The notes below the pieces were generated by a model. It was not told where the DNA came from, made no database searches, and saw only the letters and a program-made list of their open reading frames with translations. A DNA stretch of 64,000 bases from JAJNPS01 sp031378845 (lineage in GTDB: Bacteria; Pseudomonadota; Alphaproteobacteria; Rhodobacterales; Rhodobacteraceae): positions 95,984-159,983 of the forward strand of contig JANNES010000004.1 of the NCBI GenBank assembly GCA_031378845.1. Reading direction: 5' to 3'. Shown here piece after piece: positions 32,361-41,572 of this stretch; position 1 is the stretch's first letter, and each line of letters begins with the position of its first letter. Made by a program: the position numbers and the translations under genes.

Positions 32361-33380
32361 ATGAAAAAATCCGTATTCCTCGGCACACTGGCAGCCGCCG
32401 TGCTGACCGTGGGTGCCGCGCAAGCCCAAGCGACGCTTGAGGCTGTCAAGGCGCGGGGCGAACTGCTCTGCGGCGTGCATACCGGTCTGACCGGCTTTGC
32501 CGCACCGGACGCCAATGGCGTCTATCAGGGCTTTGACATCGCCATCTGCAAGGCGGTTGCTGCAGCCGTTTTTGGCGATCCGAACAAGGTAAAGTATGTC
32601 CCGTTCACGTCGGAAACCCGTTTCACGGGTCTGGCGTCAGGCGAGGCTGACCTGCTGTCGCGGACAACCACCTGGACCTTCTCGCGCGACACCGAGCTTG
32701 CGTTCGATTTCGTCGCGGTGAACTACTATGACGGTCAGGGCTTCATGGTCAAAAAGGATCTCGGCGTCTCGTCGGCCAAGGAACTTGATGGCGCCACCGT
32801 TTGCATTATCACCGGCACCACGACCGAGTTGAACCTTGCTGACTACTTCAAGTCCAACAACATCACGTACAACCCCGTGACCGTTCAGGACGAAGCCGAG
32901 GCCCAGCGCCAGTACCTTGCCGGTGCTTGCGATACGTTTACCACCGACGCCTCGGGCCTTGCGGCCACGCGTGCCAGCTTCCCCGATGCCGACCAGCACA
33001 TCATCTTGCCGGAAATCATCTCCAAGGAGCCGCTGGGCCCGCTGGTTCGCCATGGCGACAACAACTGGGGCGACATCGTTCGTTGGTCCTACAACGCGCT
33101 GCTGATTGCCGAAGAAAAAGGCATCACGCAGGCGAATCTCGAAGAGGTTGCCGCCTCGACCACCGACCCGGAGGTCAAGCGCCTCTTGGGCATGGAAGGG
33201 GACATGGGCGCCAAGATCGGTCTCGACAACGCGTTCGCCAAGAATGCCATCATGGCAAGTGGCAACTATGGCGAGATCTTTGAGGCCAATATCGGCTCTT
33301 CGACCCCGATCGGTCTGGCACGCGGCTTGAACGCGCTGTGGACCCAGGGCGGTCTGCAATATTCCGCACCGTTCCGGTAG
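32361..33380 (+). CDS. aapJ: General L-amino acid ABC transporter, periplasmic binding protein
   Basis: A 339-aa substrate-binding protein. The signal peptide covers about the first 22-23 residues (MKKSVFLGTLAAAVLTVGAAQA). The SBP family 3 signature follows (GVYQGFDIAICKAVAAAVFGD, about 49-69), with GLASGEADLLSRTTTWT as the ligand loop. It delivers amino acids, especially glutamate and aspartate types, to AapQM. A terminator after it probably sets higher expression than that of the membrane genes. Confidence 0.92.
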   Translation: MKKSVFLGTLAAAVLTVGAAQAQATLEAVKARGELLCGVHTGLTGFAAPDANGVYQGFDIAICKAVAAAVFGDPNKVKYVPFTSETRFTGLASGEADLLSRTTTWTFSRDTELAFDFVAVNYYDGQGFMVKKDLGVSSAKELDGATVCIITGTTTELNLADYFKSNNITYNPVTVQDEAEAQRQYLAGACDTFTTDASGLAATRASFPDADQHIILPEIISKEPLGPLVRHGDNNWGDIVRWSYNALLIAEEKGITQANLEEVAASTTDPEVKRLLGMEGDMGAKIGLDNAFAKNAIMASGNYGEIFEANIGSSTPIGLARGLNALWTQGGLQYSAPFR

Positions 33381-33392
33381 AACCGGCTTTCA

Positions 33393-33427
33393 GGGGGCTC
33401 TGCGACGCAGGGCCCCCGTTCCTTTTT
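33393..33427 (+). terminator. Terminator/attenuator between aapJ and aapQ
   Basis: GGGGGC-T-CTGC and GCAG-G-GCCCCC form a long stem with a GAC loop, followed by GTTCCTTTTTG. Partial termination would favour the binding protein over the permeases. Confidence 0.75.
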
Positions 33428-33514
33428 GCCAGCGACACGAACGAAAAGAAACGACAATCACGCCCGGGGCATCAGACCCCAGCCGAAATAGCGTGATGGG
33501 TCAGGGAGTTATAC

Positions 33515-34774
33515 ATGGCACTTGCCGCCGACGCGCCGAAAGATAGCTTTCGGCTATCAATGCTCGTTTATGACACGAGGTTCCGCTCGATCACCATCCA
33601 GGTCGCGGTTCTGATCCTGTTCGTGCTCGCACTGTCGTGGCTTTATGGCAATGTCACTGCCAATCTAGCCGCCAAGGGCCGCCCCTTCAGCTTTGATTTC
33701 CTGTGGGTCCGCGCGGGCTATGACATCGCCCAGCGCCCGATTTCCTACACCAATGACAGCACTCATTTCCGCGCCGCCATGGTGGGCCTCAGCAACACGG
33801 TCATCCTGGCCGCCCTGGGCTGCTTTTTTGCGACCCTTCTTGGCGTCACCGCAGGGGTTTTGCGACTGTCCAAGAACTGGCTCATCGCCCGCCTGATGAC
33901 GGTCTATGTCGAGATTTTCCGCAACATTCCGCTGCTGTTGTGGATCCTCGTGATCTTTGTGCCCTTGGGGGAACTGACGCCCGCACCAAACGCGTTCAAG
34001 GTCACCGACCAGATGATCGCGGACGGCGTTGAACCTGCGGCGTCGATGATCCTTGCGGGCACCGTGGCCGTGACCAACCGGGGCACCTACATGCCTTGGG
34101 CGCAGCTGGAGCATCCGCTGCCCTCGGGCTGGTTGACCTTCGGCGCCATCGCGGCGGTCCTTGTCCTCAGCTTTCTGGCCAACGCCCGGATCGTGATGCG
34201 CGCCCGCGCCGTACAAGAGGATACCGGCGTTCGGCCCACGACGTGGTGGAAAAGCCTGCTCGTGCTGTTCACACCCGTCATCGTGCTGCTTTGGGCGATG
34301 GGCTTCCATTTCGACCTGGTTCAACCGCCGACGCGGTTCAACTTTCAGGGCGGCATTCTGGTCCTGAACTCCTTTCTCGCCATCCTGATCGCGTTGTCGC
34401 TGTATACCGGTGCCTTCATCGCCGAGATCGTGCGCGCCGGTATTCTCGCCATCTCGCATGGCCAAAGCGAGGCCGCATTTGCGCTTGGCCTGCGCCCCAA
34501 CAAGACGATGAAGCTGATTATCCTGCCGCAGGCCCTGCGCGTCATCATCCCGCCCCTGATCAGCCAGTTTCTGAACCTGACCAAGAACACCTCGCTTGGC
34601 ATCGCGGTCAGCTACCTTGACCTTCGCGGCACACTTGGCGGCATCACGCTGAACCAGACGGGCCGAGAACTTGAATGCATGCTCTTGATGATGATGATCT
34701 ATCTGTCGATGAGCCTGATCATTTCGTCGGTGATGAACTTGTACAACCGCTCCGTGCAACTGAAGGAGCGCTAG
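33515..34774 (+). CDS. aapQ: General L-amino acid ABC transporter permease AapQ
   Basis: The 419-aa inner-membrane permease of the HisMQ/GltK type. The large insertion between early helices is typical of AapQ/BztB. The EAA loop lies near the C-terminus (GQSEAAFALGLRPNKTMKLI, about 323-342), which contacts the ATPase. Several hydrophobic helices start at about residues 27, 90 and 225. The ribosome-binding site is GGGAG. It is followed one base later by aapM. Confidence 0.92.
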   Translation: MALAADAPKDSFRLSMLVYDTRFRSITIQVAVLILFVLALSWLYGNVTANLAAKGRPFSFDFLWVRAGYDIAQRPISYTNDSTHFRAAMVGLSNTVILAALGCFFATLLGVTAGVLRLSKNWLIARLMTVYVEIFRNIPLLLWILVIFVPLGELTPAPNAFKVTDQMIADGVEPAASMILAGTVAVTNRGTYMPWAQLEHPLPSGWLTFGAIAAVLVLSFLANARIVMRARAVQEDTGVRPTTWWKSLLVLFTPVIVLLWAMGFHFDLVQPPTRFNFQGGILVLNSFLAILIALSLYTGAFIAEIVRAGILAISHGQSEAAFALGLRPNKTMKLIILPQALRVIIPPLISQFLNLTKNTSLGIAVSYLDLRGTLGGITLNQTGRELECMLLMMMIYLSMSLIISSVMNLYNRSVQLKER

Positions 34775-34775
34775 G

Positions 34776-36077
34776 ATGTCCACCCAGTTTCACCGCACCG
34801 AAATGTTGCCCGCCCAGTCCCCGCCGATCGGCGAGCGTGGTCTGGTAAAATGGCTGCGTGCAAACCTTTTCGCGACACCCCTGAACGCCTTCATGACCCT
34901 TGTCAGCATCTACGTGATCTATTCTCTGGTCCGCTGGCTGTTCCCGTGGTTCGGCAATTCCGTCTGGAACGCCTCGTCGTTGCAAGAATGCCGCCAGATC
35001 ATCACCGCCGCAGCTGGTGAGGGCGCCACCGGGGCCTGCTGGGCGCTGATCAAGGAACGCTGGCACCAGTTCATCTTTGGTTTTTACCCCCAGGATCTCT
35101 ACTGGCGTCCCACTCTCGCGTTCATCCTGCTGTTTGTCGCACTTGCCCCCGTTCTCTTCCCGCATCCCCCGCGCAAGCTGTTCTGGTTCACCTTTCTCTA
35201 CCCCGCCATCGCGTTTTTCCTGCTTTGGGGCGGGTCCGTCTGGTTGCCGGTCGTGACCATGCTGGGCTTTGGCGTCATGGGCCTTGTCTACCGGCTGCTG
35301 GTCGGTCGTGTCGGCGTCACGGTCGCAACCAGCCTTGGTGTTCTGGCGGCGGTCCTTTGGTGGCTGTTCGCCGACGGAACTCTGGCCCACGGCCTTGAAT
35401 CCGTTTCGCCCATCGGTCTGCGCGCCGTTGATTCCGACGAATTTGGCGGCTTCATGCTGGCGATCATCATCGGCGTCACCGCGATTTCGTTCTCGCTCCC
35501 CTTGGGCATCCTGCTCGCCTTGGGACGTCAGTCCGACATGCCCATCGTCAAGACGATCTGCGTGGGCTTCATCGAGTTCATCCGCGGCGTGCCGCTCATC
35601 ACGCTGCTCTTTACCGCCTCGCTGATCCTAGGCTATTTCCTGCCCGTGGGCGTCACCTTCGATGTAATCCTGCGCGTGATGATCCTCGTGACGTTCTTTG
35701 CCGCCGCCTACATCGCCGAGGTGGTCCGGGGTGGTCTTGCCGCCCTGCCGCGTGGCCAATACGAGGCTGCCGATGCGCTGGGCCTCGACTACTGGCGCGC
35801 CCAGCGCCTGATCATCCTGCCGCAAGCTCTGAAAATCTCGATCCCGGGTATCGTGTCCACGTTCATCGGGCTGTTCAAGGACACCACGCTTGTCTCGTTC
35901 GTGGCCCTTCTGGAGCCTTTGCGCGGTGTCACCAATGCGGTGCGCGCCGACACCGACTGGCAGGGCATTTATTGGGAGCCCTACATCTTTGTGGGCTGCA
36001 TCTTCTTCATCATCTGCTTTGGGATGTCGCGTTACTCGATGTATCTCGAAAACAAACTCAAAACCGACCACCGGTAA
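34776..36077 (+). CDS. aapM: General L-amino acid ABC transporter permease AapM
   Basis: The 433-aa partner permease. It shows many hydrophobic helices, a central substrate-path segment, and the EAA loop GQYEAADALGLDYWRAQRLI (about 327-346). The spacing of one base from aapQ implies translational coupling. AapM and AapQ form the channel loaded by AapJ and powered by AapP. Confidence 0.92.
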   Translation: MSTQFHRTEMLPAQSPPIGERGLVKWLRANLFATPLNAFMTLVSIYVIYSLVRWLFPWFGNSVWNASSLQECRQIITAAAGEGATGACWALIKERWHQFIFGFYPQDLYWRPTLAFILLFVALAPVLFPHPPRKLFWFTFLYPAIAFFLLWGGSVWLPVVTMLGFGVMGLVYRLLVGRVGVTVATSLGVLAAVLWWLFADGTLAHGLESVSPIGLRAVDSDEFGGFMLAIIIGVTAISFSLPLGILLALGRQSDMPIVKTICVGFIEFIRGVPLITLLFTASLILGYFLPVGVTFDVILRVMILVTFFAAAYIAEVVRGGLAALPRGQYEAADALGLDYWRAQRLIILPQALKISIPGIVSTFIGLFKDTTLVSFVALLEPLRGVTNAVRADTDWQGIYWEPYIFVGCIFFIICFGMSRYSMYLENKLKTDHR

Positions 36078-36087
36078 GGAACCCCCC

Positions 36088-36855
36088 ATGGCTCAGGCAC
36101 AACAAATGCAGGTCTCCGACGAGATCGCCGTCCAGATCGCCGCCATGAACAAGTGGTACGGCACGTTCCACGTTCTGCGCGACATCAACATGACGGTGAA
36201 CAAGGGCGAACGCATCGTCATATGCGGGCCCTCCGGCTCCGGCAAATCCACCCTGATTCGCTGCATCAACCGGCTGGAGGAACACCAGTCCGGCACGATC
36301 GTCGTGGACGGCACCGAACTCACCTCGGATCTCAAGAACATCGACAAGGTCCGCTCCGAGGTTGGCATGGTGTTCCAGCACTTCAACCTTTTCCCGCACC
36401 TCACGATCCTTGAAAACCTCACCCTCGCCCCGATCTGGGTCCGCAAGACCCCCAAGAAAGAGGCCGAAGAGGTCGCGATGCACTACCTGCACAAGGTGAA
36501 AATCCCCGAACAGGCCAAGAAATACCCCGGTCAGCTTTCCGGCGGCCAGCAACAGCGCGTCGCCATCGCCCGCAGCTTGTGCATGAAACCCCGCATCATG
36601 CTGTTCGACGAACCGACCTCTGCCCTAGACCCCGAGATGATCAAGGAAGTGCTCGATACGATGATCGAGCTCGCGCAGGAGGGCATGACCATGCTCTGCG
36701 TGACGCACGAGATGGGCTTTGCCCAGGCCGTGGCCAACCGGGTGATCTTCATGGACCAGGGCCAGATCGTCGAGCAGAACGAGCCCAAGGAGTTCTTCAA
36801 CAACCCAAAGTCAGACCGCACCAAGCTGTTTCTCAGCCAGATCCTCGGGCACTGA
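36088..36855 (+). CDS. aapP: General L-amino acid ABC transporter ATPase AapP
   Basis: A 255-aa ABC ATPase. Walker A GPSGSGKST (about 48-56), Q-loop VFQHFNLFPH, signature LSGGQQQRVAIARSL (about 151-165), Walker B IMLFDEPTSALD (about 171-182) and the switch His in VTHEMGFA. I chose the ATG 10 bases after the aapM stop with an AAGGA ribosome-binding site. It energises AapQM and ends the operon. Confidence 0.95.
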   Translation: MAQAQQMQVSDEIAVQIAAMNKWYGTFHVLRDINMTVNKGERIVICGPSGSGKSTLIRCINRLEEHQSGTIVVDGTELTSDLKNIDKVRSEVGMVFQHFNLFPHLTILENLTLAPIWVRKTPKKEAEEVAMHYLHKVKIPEQAKKYPGQLSGGQQQRVAIARSLCMKPRIMLFDEPTSALDPEMIKEVLDTMIELAQEGMTMLCVTHEMGFAQAVANRVIFMDQGQIVEQNEPKEFFNNPKSDRTKLFLSQILGH

Positions 36856-36886
36856 GCCAAAGCCGGTTTCTGCACCACGACAAAAC

Positions 36887-36913
36887 GGGCGCGCCGCGAC
36901 GTGCGCCTTTTTT
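36887..36913 (+). terminator. Intrinsic terminator of the aap operon
   Basis: GGCGC pairs with GCGCC around an 10-base loop that can extend the stem, followed by TTTTTT. It begins about 30 bases after aapP. Confidence 0.65.
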
Positions 36914-37167
36914 CTGCGGGTTGCATGGCGGCGGCATGTGCGGGCACGGACCTGTCGCTTTGCGGCCACGCTTCGGTCATCTCGGCTGGTGATCGTCGTC
37001 AATGGCATCATCGCATCTTGAACTCGCCGGCAAAGCGTCTAAGTCACGATCACGCGAGCCGGGCCCCTCTGACGACAATCATGTCGTGATGTCGGATTGC
37101 ATCAAGCGTACGTTGCGGGGGTCCGATGGTCTTGCCACGGTTGACCCTGCGATGCGCTATTTAACGC
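36914..37167. other. Intergenic region before terC
   Basis: No gene or clear promoter was found here. No yybP-ykoY manganese riboswitch, which precedes some terC/alx genes, was recognised. Confidence 0.4.
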
Positions 37168-38160
37168 ATGAGGCCGCAATTGGAATCGCTGTTCTTCACC
37201 CTGTTTCTTGGAACCCCGCTCTGGCTGTGGTTTTCCTTCATCGCCATCGTCATCGCCCTGCTTGTCTTTGACCTTGGCGTGCTGAACAAGACCGACCATG
37301 AGATCGGTGTGGCCGAAAGCCTCAAGCTCTCTGCGCTCTATATCTCGCTCGGCGTCGGATTTGGCGGTTTTGTCTGGTATCAGTTGGGCGAGCAACCTGC
37401 GGTCGAATACCTGACCGCCTTTGTCGTCGAAAAGACGCTGGCACTGGACAACGTCTTTGTCATCGCCCTGATCTTCAGCTATTTCGCCGTCCCGCGCATC
37501 TATCAGCACCGGGTTCTTTTCTGGGGCATCCTGGGTGTGATCGTGCTGCGCGGCATCATGATCGGCCTCGGTGCGACGCTTGTCGCACAGTATAGCTGGA
37601 TCCTTTACATCTTTGCCGCTTTCCTGATCTTTACCGGCATCAAGATGCTGGTGACGGATGAAAAGGAAATGGATCTGGACAACAACCCGATCCTGCGATT
37701 CATGAAAAAGAGGTTCCGCGTCACGGACAAGCTGCATGGCAACAATTTCTTCGTCAAGCAGCCCGATCCCAAGACCGGCAAAGTGGTAAGTTTCATGACG
37801 CCACTGTTCTTGGCGCTGGTGCTTGTTGAATTTGCGGATCTGGTCTTTGCCGTCGACTCGGTGCCCGCCGTGTTTGCGATCACCACCGATCCCTACATCG
37901 TCTACACGTCGAACATCTTTGCAATTCTCGGCCTGCGGGCGCTCTACTTCGCGCTGGCCGCCGTCCTGCACCGCTTCCACTATCTGAAGTATGCGCTGGC
38001 GATCTTGCTGATCTTCATCGGCTCCAAGATCTTCGTCGCCGACCTCTTTGGCTGGGCAAAGTTCCCTGCCAACTGGTCGCTGGCGGTTACCTTCGCGATC
38101 CTTGCTGCCGGCATCTTCTATTCGCTCTGGCGCAGCCGTGATGACAAGGCGGCGACATAG
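37168..38160 (+). CDS. TerC/Alx-family membrane protein
   Basis: A 330-aa polytopic protein with about nine hydrophobic helices. The TerC hallmarks are present: VEKTLALDNVFVIALIF (about 89-105) and EFADLVFAVDSVPAVFAIT (about 222-240), each with acidic residues in helices that form the metal site. Homologues export manganese or support metal and tellurite tolerance. No clear ribosome-binding site precedes the ATG, so the start is less certain. It resembles Alx in length. Confidence 0.88.
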   Translation: MRPQLESLFFTLFLGTPLWLWFSFIAIVIALLVFDLGVLNKTDHEIGVAESLKLSALYISLGVGFGGFVWYQLGEQPAVEYLTAFVVEKTLALDNVFVIALIFSYFAVPRIYQHRVLFWGILGVIVLRGIMIGLGATLVAQYSWILYIFAAFLIFTGIKMLVTDEKEMDLDNNPILRFMKKRFRVTDKLHGNNFFVKQPDPKTGKVVSFMTPLFLALVLVEFADLVFAVDSVPAVFAITTDPYIVYTSNIFAILGLRALYFALAAVLHRFHYLKYALAILLIFIGSKIFVADLFGWAKFPANWSLAVTFAILAAGIFYSLWRSRDDKAAT

Positions 38161-38162
38161 AC

Positions 38163-38192
38163 AAAAAAAGGGCCCGCCTCAAAGGGCGGGCC
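38163..38192 (-). terminator. Intrinsic terminator on the minus strand
   Basis: GGCCCGCC and GGCGGGCC pair with a short loop and are followed, on the minus strand, by CTTTTTTT. It serves the small minus-strand gene upstream; on the plus strand no T-run follows, though it may stop read-through from terC. Confidence 0.75.
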
Positions 38193-38273
38193 TCGGCCCT
38201 CTGCCACATGACGTTGGAAAACGAACCGGCATGGGCGGTTCGGCACGAAATGCCCGGCGTCAGCGCGCGCGGC

Positions 38274-38433
38274 TCACCCCTTTTTCGCCTCCGCCGCTGC
38301 CTTCATCCGCGCCAGCAGCTCTTCCTTGCCCGGACGCGTACCCTTGGCGGGTTTTGCATCGCCCTTAGCGCCTTCCTTGTTGTGCGGCTCATGCTTACCC
38401 AGTCTGGGGTTCCCCGATTTTCCGTAATCCATA
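38274..38433 (-). pseudogene. Small conserved alphaproteobacterial protein, frameshifted
   Basis: Read from the ATG, the frame gives MDYGKSGNPRLG and then a stop. Removing one G from the GGGG run (38398-38401) restores a 52-residue frame continuing KHEPHNKEG...KEELLARMKAAAEAKKG. MDYGKSGNP is a start I recall from short uncharacterised proteins of Rhodobacteraceae. A terminator follows correctly, so the gene unit is otherwise whole. Either it is a recent pseudogene, it needs a programmed shift, or one base is a sequencing error in a homopolymer. Confidence 0.65.
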
Positions 38434-38615
38434 GTGATCGCCTCTTCATCTCATCGCGTTCAGATGCAAATGCCTCAAACGCCCCCCCGGTGCAAGCAAG
38501 AGACGAGGGGCGAGGCTCTGGCCCGTTCCGTGGCAAGTTCTGGCAATTCGTCAAAACGACCACATCAAGCGATTGAAATCATGGACCTGACAAAGCGTCC
38601 CGACGCGGGGCAGCC

Positions 38616-39119
38616 TCAGGCCATGATCTCGCGCGGGACGATGAAATCAACGGTGATCCCTTGCCCGAACCCCACCTCGGACCAGCTTTCGACCGGGAAA
38701 TCCACCACCAGGGTCGCCCCGGTCGGATAGCGGGCAAATTCCGGGTTGGGCTGGGGATGGGCCACCAGCCGGCCCGCAAACTCCGCGATGCCGGGGTTGT
38801 GCCCGATCATCATCACGCATCCCCCATGGCCATGCCGAAGCACCGCCAGCATCACGTCCGGCCCGGCATGATACAACGCGGGCTTCAACTCAAGGACCGG
38901 CGTACCCGGCAGCGCAGGTGCAATCCCCGACCAAGTCTTGCGCGTCCTGAGCGCGTCCGAACACAGGACCTCATCGGGCACATAACCGCGACTGGCCAGC
39001 CACTGCCCCAGATCCGCCGCCGCCGCCTTGCCGCGGTCATTCAAGGGGCGGTCATGATCCAGGACCAAAGGATCATCCCAGTTCGATTTCGCATGGCGTG
39101 TCAGGATCAGCCGCTTCAT
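38616..39119 (-). CDS. SixA-like histidine phosphatase
   Basis: A 167-aa phosphohistidine phosphatase-type protein. The catalytic RHG-family motif reads LTRHAKSNWDD (about 5-15), with Arg and His, and the second His lies in VMMIGHNPGI (about 100-109). It begins at an ATG overlapping the stop of the ferredoxin-like gene by 4 bases. I chose this start over a longer frame because it places the RHA motif near residue 8, as usual. Substrate (phosphohistidine or small phosphate ester) unknown. Confidence 0.85.
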   Translation of the reverse strand: MKRLILTRHAKSNWDDPLVLDHDRPLNDRGKAAAADLGQWLASRGYVPDEVLCSDALRTRKTWSGIAPALPGTPVLELKPALYHAGPDVMLAVLRHGHGGCVMMIGHNPGIAEFAGRLVAHPQPNPEFARYPTGATLVVDFPVESWSEVGFGQGITVDFIVPREIMA

Positions 39120-39781
39120 TTGTGGAATTGCCTCATATGGTAGGCGGAATGTTCCGCTATCCTTGCATAGCGCTGGCTCAGGGGGCAAGCACGACGCACA
39201 GCGCAACCCTGCCCCATGCAATCCGCGCCCGCCGTGCTGTCGAGATAGCCGTGACAGCGCGGCAGATCGTAACCGCCCCCAGCCAAAGCCCCAACGGGAC
39301 AGGCCTCCAGACACGGCTTGGAGCAGGGAGCGCACGGATCATCGGGCGCCGCACGCAGCGTGACCACCTCTTTCAACGCCAGCGCCCCGCGAAAGCTGAC
39401 CATCAATCCCTGATTGGCATGAACCAGCAATCGCACCGGGCTTTCCCACACCTGCCCGCTGCGCAGAGCCCAGCGATGAAACGGATGCCACGGCGGCCCG
39501 CCAAAAGGAAACAGCGCCTTGGCCCCGAGATCACAAGCCAGTTGCCCGATCACCCGACGCGACCATCGATCGATCGGGTTGGGGCCAACCCATTCCGGTT
39601 GCGCGCGCACATGATCCCAATAGCCGGACTCGCCGGGGCCGATCAGGATCAATGTCCTCGTACCCGCCGGCAGGCCGTCGTCGTCCTTGCAGACAAAGCC
39701 GCCAAGAACCGTCAGATAGTTCCCGGCCAGCCGCGTCTCGATGGAATCCAAGTTCAGCGGAACGGTAGCCACAGGCTCCAC
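39116..39781 (-). CDS. 4Fe-4S ferredoxin-like protein
   Basis: A 221-aa protein with a cluster-binding CAPCSKPCLEACPVGAL (about 148-164) and a second cysteine group in DCMGQGCAVRRACPLSQ (about 187-203). Together they resemble the iron-sulfur part of QueG-like proteins, but no cobalamin domain is present. It overlaps both the sterol desaturase-like gene (28 bases, at its start) and the SixA-like gene (4 bases). A later start is possible. Function unknown; I recall this as a conserved Rhodobacterales protein. Confidence 0.75.
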   Translation of the reverse strand: MEPVATVPLNLDSIETRLAGNYLTVLGGFVCKDDDGLPAGTRTLILIGPGESGYWDHVRAQPEWVGPNPIDRWSRRVIGQLACDLGAKALFPFGGPPWHPFHRWALRSGQVWESPVRLLVHANQGLMVSFRGALALKEVVTLRAAPDDPCAPCSKPCLEACPVGALAGGGYDLPRCHGYLDSTAGADCMGQGCAVRRACPLSQRYARIAEHSAYHMRQFHK

Positions 39782-40542
39782 CCCAGCTTTGTCGGTCGAT
39801 CATCTTGCCATTCCAGCCCCACCAGCATCTTTTCATGCCCGGCCTCCGGCATCGCGCGGTAGGTGCCAAATATCCGGTCCCAGACCGACAGGGCAAAGCC
39901 GAAATTACTGTCATGCTCTTCACGCCGGATCGAATGGTGGACGCGGTGCATGTCAGGGGTCACGATCACCAGCCGCAGGACTGCATCAAGCCAGCGCGGC
40001 AGGGCAAGGTTCGCATGGTTGAAAAGTGCGGTGCCATTCAGCAAGATCTCAAACACCAGCACTGCCAGCGCGGGCGGGCCGATCAGATAGATCAGCCCGA
40101 TCTTCAGCCCCATCGAAGCGGCGATCTCCACCGGGTGAAAGCGTACGGCGGTGGTGACGTCAAAGTCCCGGTCGGCGTGGTGGACACGGTGGAACCGCCA
40201 GAAGAGCGGCACCTTGTGGGTGATCAGGTGCTGCGCCCAGATCGCAAAGTCGAGGATCAGGATCGCCAGCAGTGCCTCGGCCCAGAACGGCCAGTTGACG
40301 GCGTGAAAGAGACCCCAACCGTGCCGCCAGGCATCGACTGCGGCGCCAATGGCAAGGAAAGGCAGGACAATCGCCATGGCACGAAGGACAAGGGTATCGA
40401 TGCCGACCATCGCAAGGTTGGTGAACCAGCGACCCGTCCGGGGCACGGCACGGGCGCGGCGGGGGGCGAGGGCCTCAAGCACGGCAAAAAGTGCAAAGAG
40501 GCCAAGAAAGAAGGACAACCGGATCACTGCTTCGTTCGGCAT
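39754..40542 (-). CDS. Sterol desaturase/fatty acid hydroxylase family protein
   Basis: A 262-aa membrane protein with several N-terminal helices and the family's His boxes: HLITH (about 106-110), HRVHHADRDF (about 119-128) and MHRVHHSIRREEH near 199-211. These bind a di-iron centre in hydroxylases and desaturases. Bacterial substrates vary (carotenoids, lipids, ether lipids). It is the first gene of a three-gene overlapping unit with the ferredoxin-like and SixA-like genes; the ferredoxin could donate electrons, by inference. Confidence 0.85.
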   Translation of the reverse strand: MPNEAVIRLSFFLGLFALFAVLEALAPRRARAVPRTGRWFTNLAMVGIDTLVLRAMAIVLPFLAIGAAVDAWRHGWGLFHAVNWPFWAEALLAILILDFAIWAQHLITHKVPLFWRFHRVHHADRDFDVTTAVRFHPVEIAASMGLKIGLIYLIGPPALAVLVFEILLNGTALFNHANLALPRWLDAVLRLVIVTPDMHRVHHSIRREEHDSNFGFALSVWDRIFGTYRAMPEAGHEKMLVGLEWQDDRPTKLGWSLWLPFR

Positions 40543-40594
40543 GGCACGCGCTCCTTCGGTCTGTCCTTAAGGTACGTGGGTCTGAAATCGATTG

Positions 40595-41494
40595 CTAGCG
40601 GCGGACGCGGGGTTTCACGCGGGGTTCGGTGGACCGGATCTGGCTACCCGCACCATGATCCGTGAATAACTCCAGCAAGCACGCATTGGGAATGCGCCCG
40701 TCAAGGATCGTCACGGCCCGCACCCCCTCGGCCAATGCCTTCAGCGCTGTTTCCGTCTTGGGGATCATGCCGCCCGCGATCACACCATCCGCCATCATCT
40801 GCCGGATCTCTTCGGGGGTGATTTGGGTCATCACCTGCCCTTGGGCGTTCTTGACGCCTGCGACATCGGTCAAAAGCAACAAACGGTCCGCTTGCAACGC
40901 CCCCGCAATTGCCCCCGCCGCAGTGTCGCCGTTCACGTTGAAGGTCTCGTTATCGGCCATCCCCGTCGCCACCGGAGCCACCACCGGGATGATCCCGGCG
41001 GCGTAAAGGTCGCGCAGCACCTGCACGTTCATCTCGACCGGGCGACCGACGAAGCCCAGTTCGGGATCGTCCACCTCACACACCATCAAGTCGTCATCCT
41101 TGCCCGAAATGCCGACGGCGCGGCCCCCGGCATCCATGATCGCCTGCACGATGCGCTTGTTCACCAGACCCGACAGGATCATCTCGACCACCTGCACGGT
41201 CGCCTTGTCGGTCACCCGCTTGCCGCGCACGAAGGTGGACTTGATGCCCAGCTTGTCCAGCATCTCGTTGATCATCGGCCCGCCGCCATGCACCACAACC
41301 GGGTTCACGCCCACTTGCCGCATCAGCACGATGTCGCGCGCAAACTCTGCCATCGCAGCATCGTCGCCCATCGCATTGCCGCCGAACTTTACCACCACCA
41401 CCGCACCGCCATAGCGTTGCAGATAGGGCAGCGCCTCGGACAGCATCTTGGCCGTGTTCATCGCGTCTTGCATGGTCAGGGTCTGCCGCTTCAT
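40595..41494 (-). CDS. argB: Acetylglutamate kinase
   Basis: A 299-aa amino acid kinase that phosphorylates N-acetylglutamate in arginine synthesis. Motifs: VVVVKFGGNAMGD (about 32-44), VVHGGGPMINEML (about 66-78), VNGDTAAGAIAGAL (about 189-202) and the C-terminal GGMIPKTETALKAL. The N-terminal helix MKRQTLTMQDAMNTAKML suits the hexameric, arginine-inhibited type. I chose the ATG that gives this N-terminus. Confidence 0.95.
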   Translation of the reverse strand: MKRQTLTMQDAMNTAKMLSEALPYLQRYGGAVVVVKFGGNAMGDDAAMAEFARDIVLMRQVGVNPVVVHGGGPMINEMLDKLGIKSTFVRGKRVTDKATVQVVEMILSGLVNKRIVQAIMDAGGRAVGISGKDDDLMVCEVDDPELGFVGRPVEMNVQVLRDLYAAGIIPVVAPVATGMADNETFNVNGDTAAGAIAGALQADRLLLLTDVAGVKNAQGQVMTQITPEEIRQMMADGVIAGGMIPKTETALKALAEGVRAVTILDGRIPNACLLELFTDHGAGSQIRSTEPRVKPRVRR

Positions 41495-41572
41495 CAGGGG
41501 GCCTCTCGCATGGATCGAGACGTCCCCCTTAGCCGCTTTGCCGACGCCTGCCAAGACGCCCCAATTCAGCTG

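Noticed and set aside
37100..37167. Manganese riboswitch (yybP-ykoY) before terC
   Set aside because: No conserved core could be traced.
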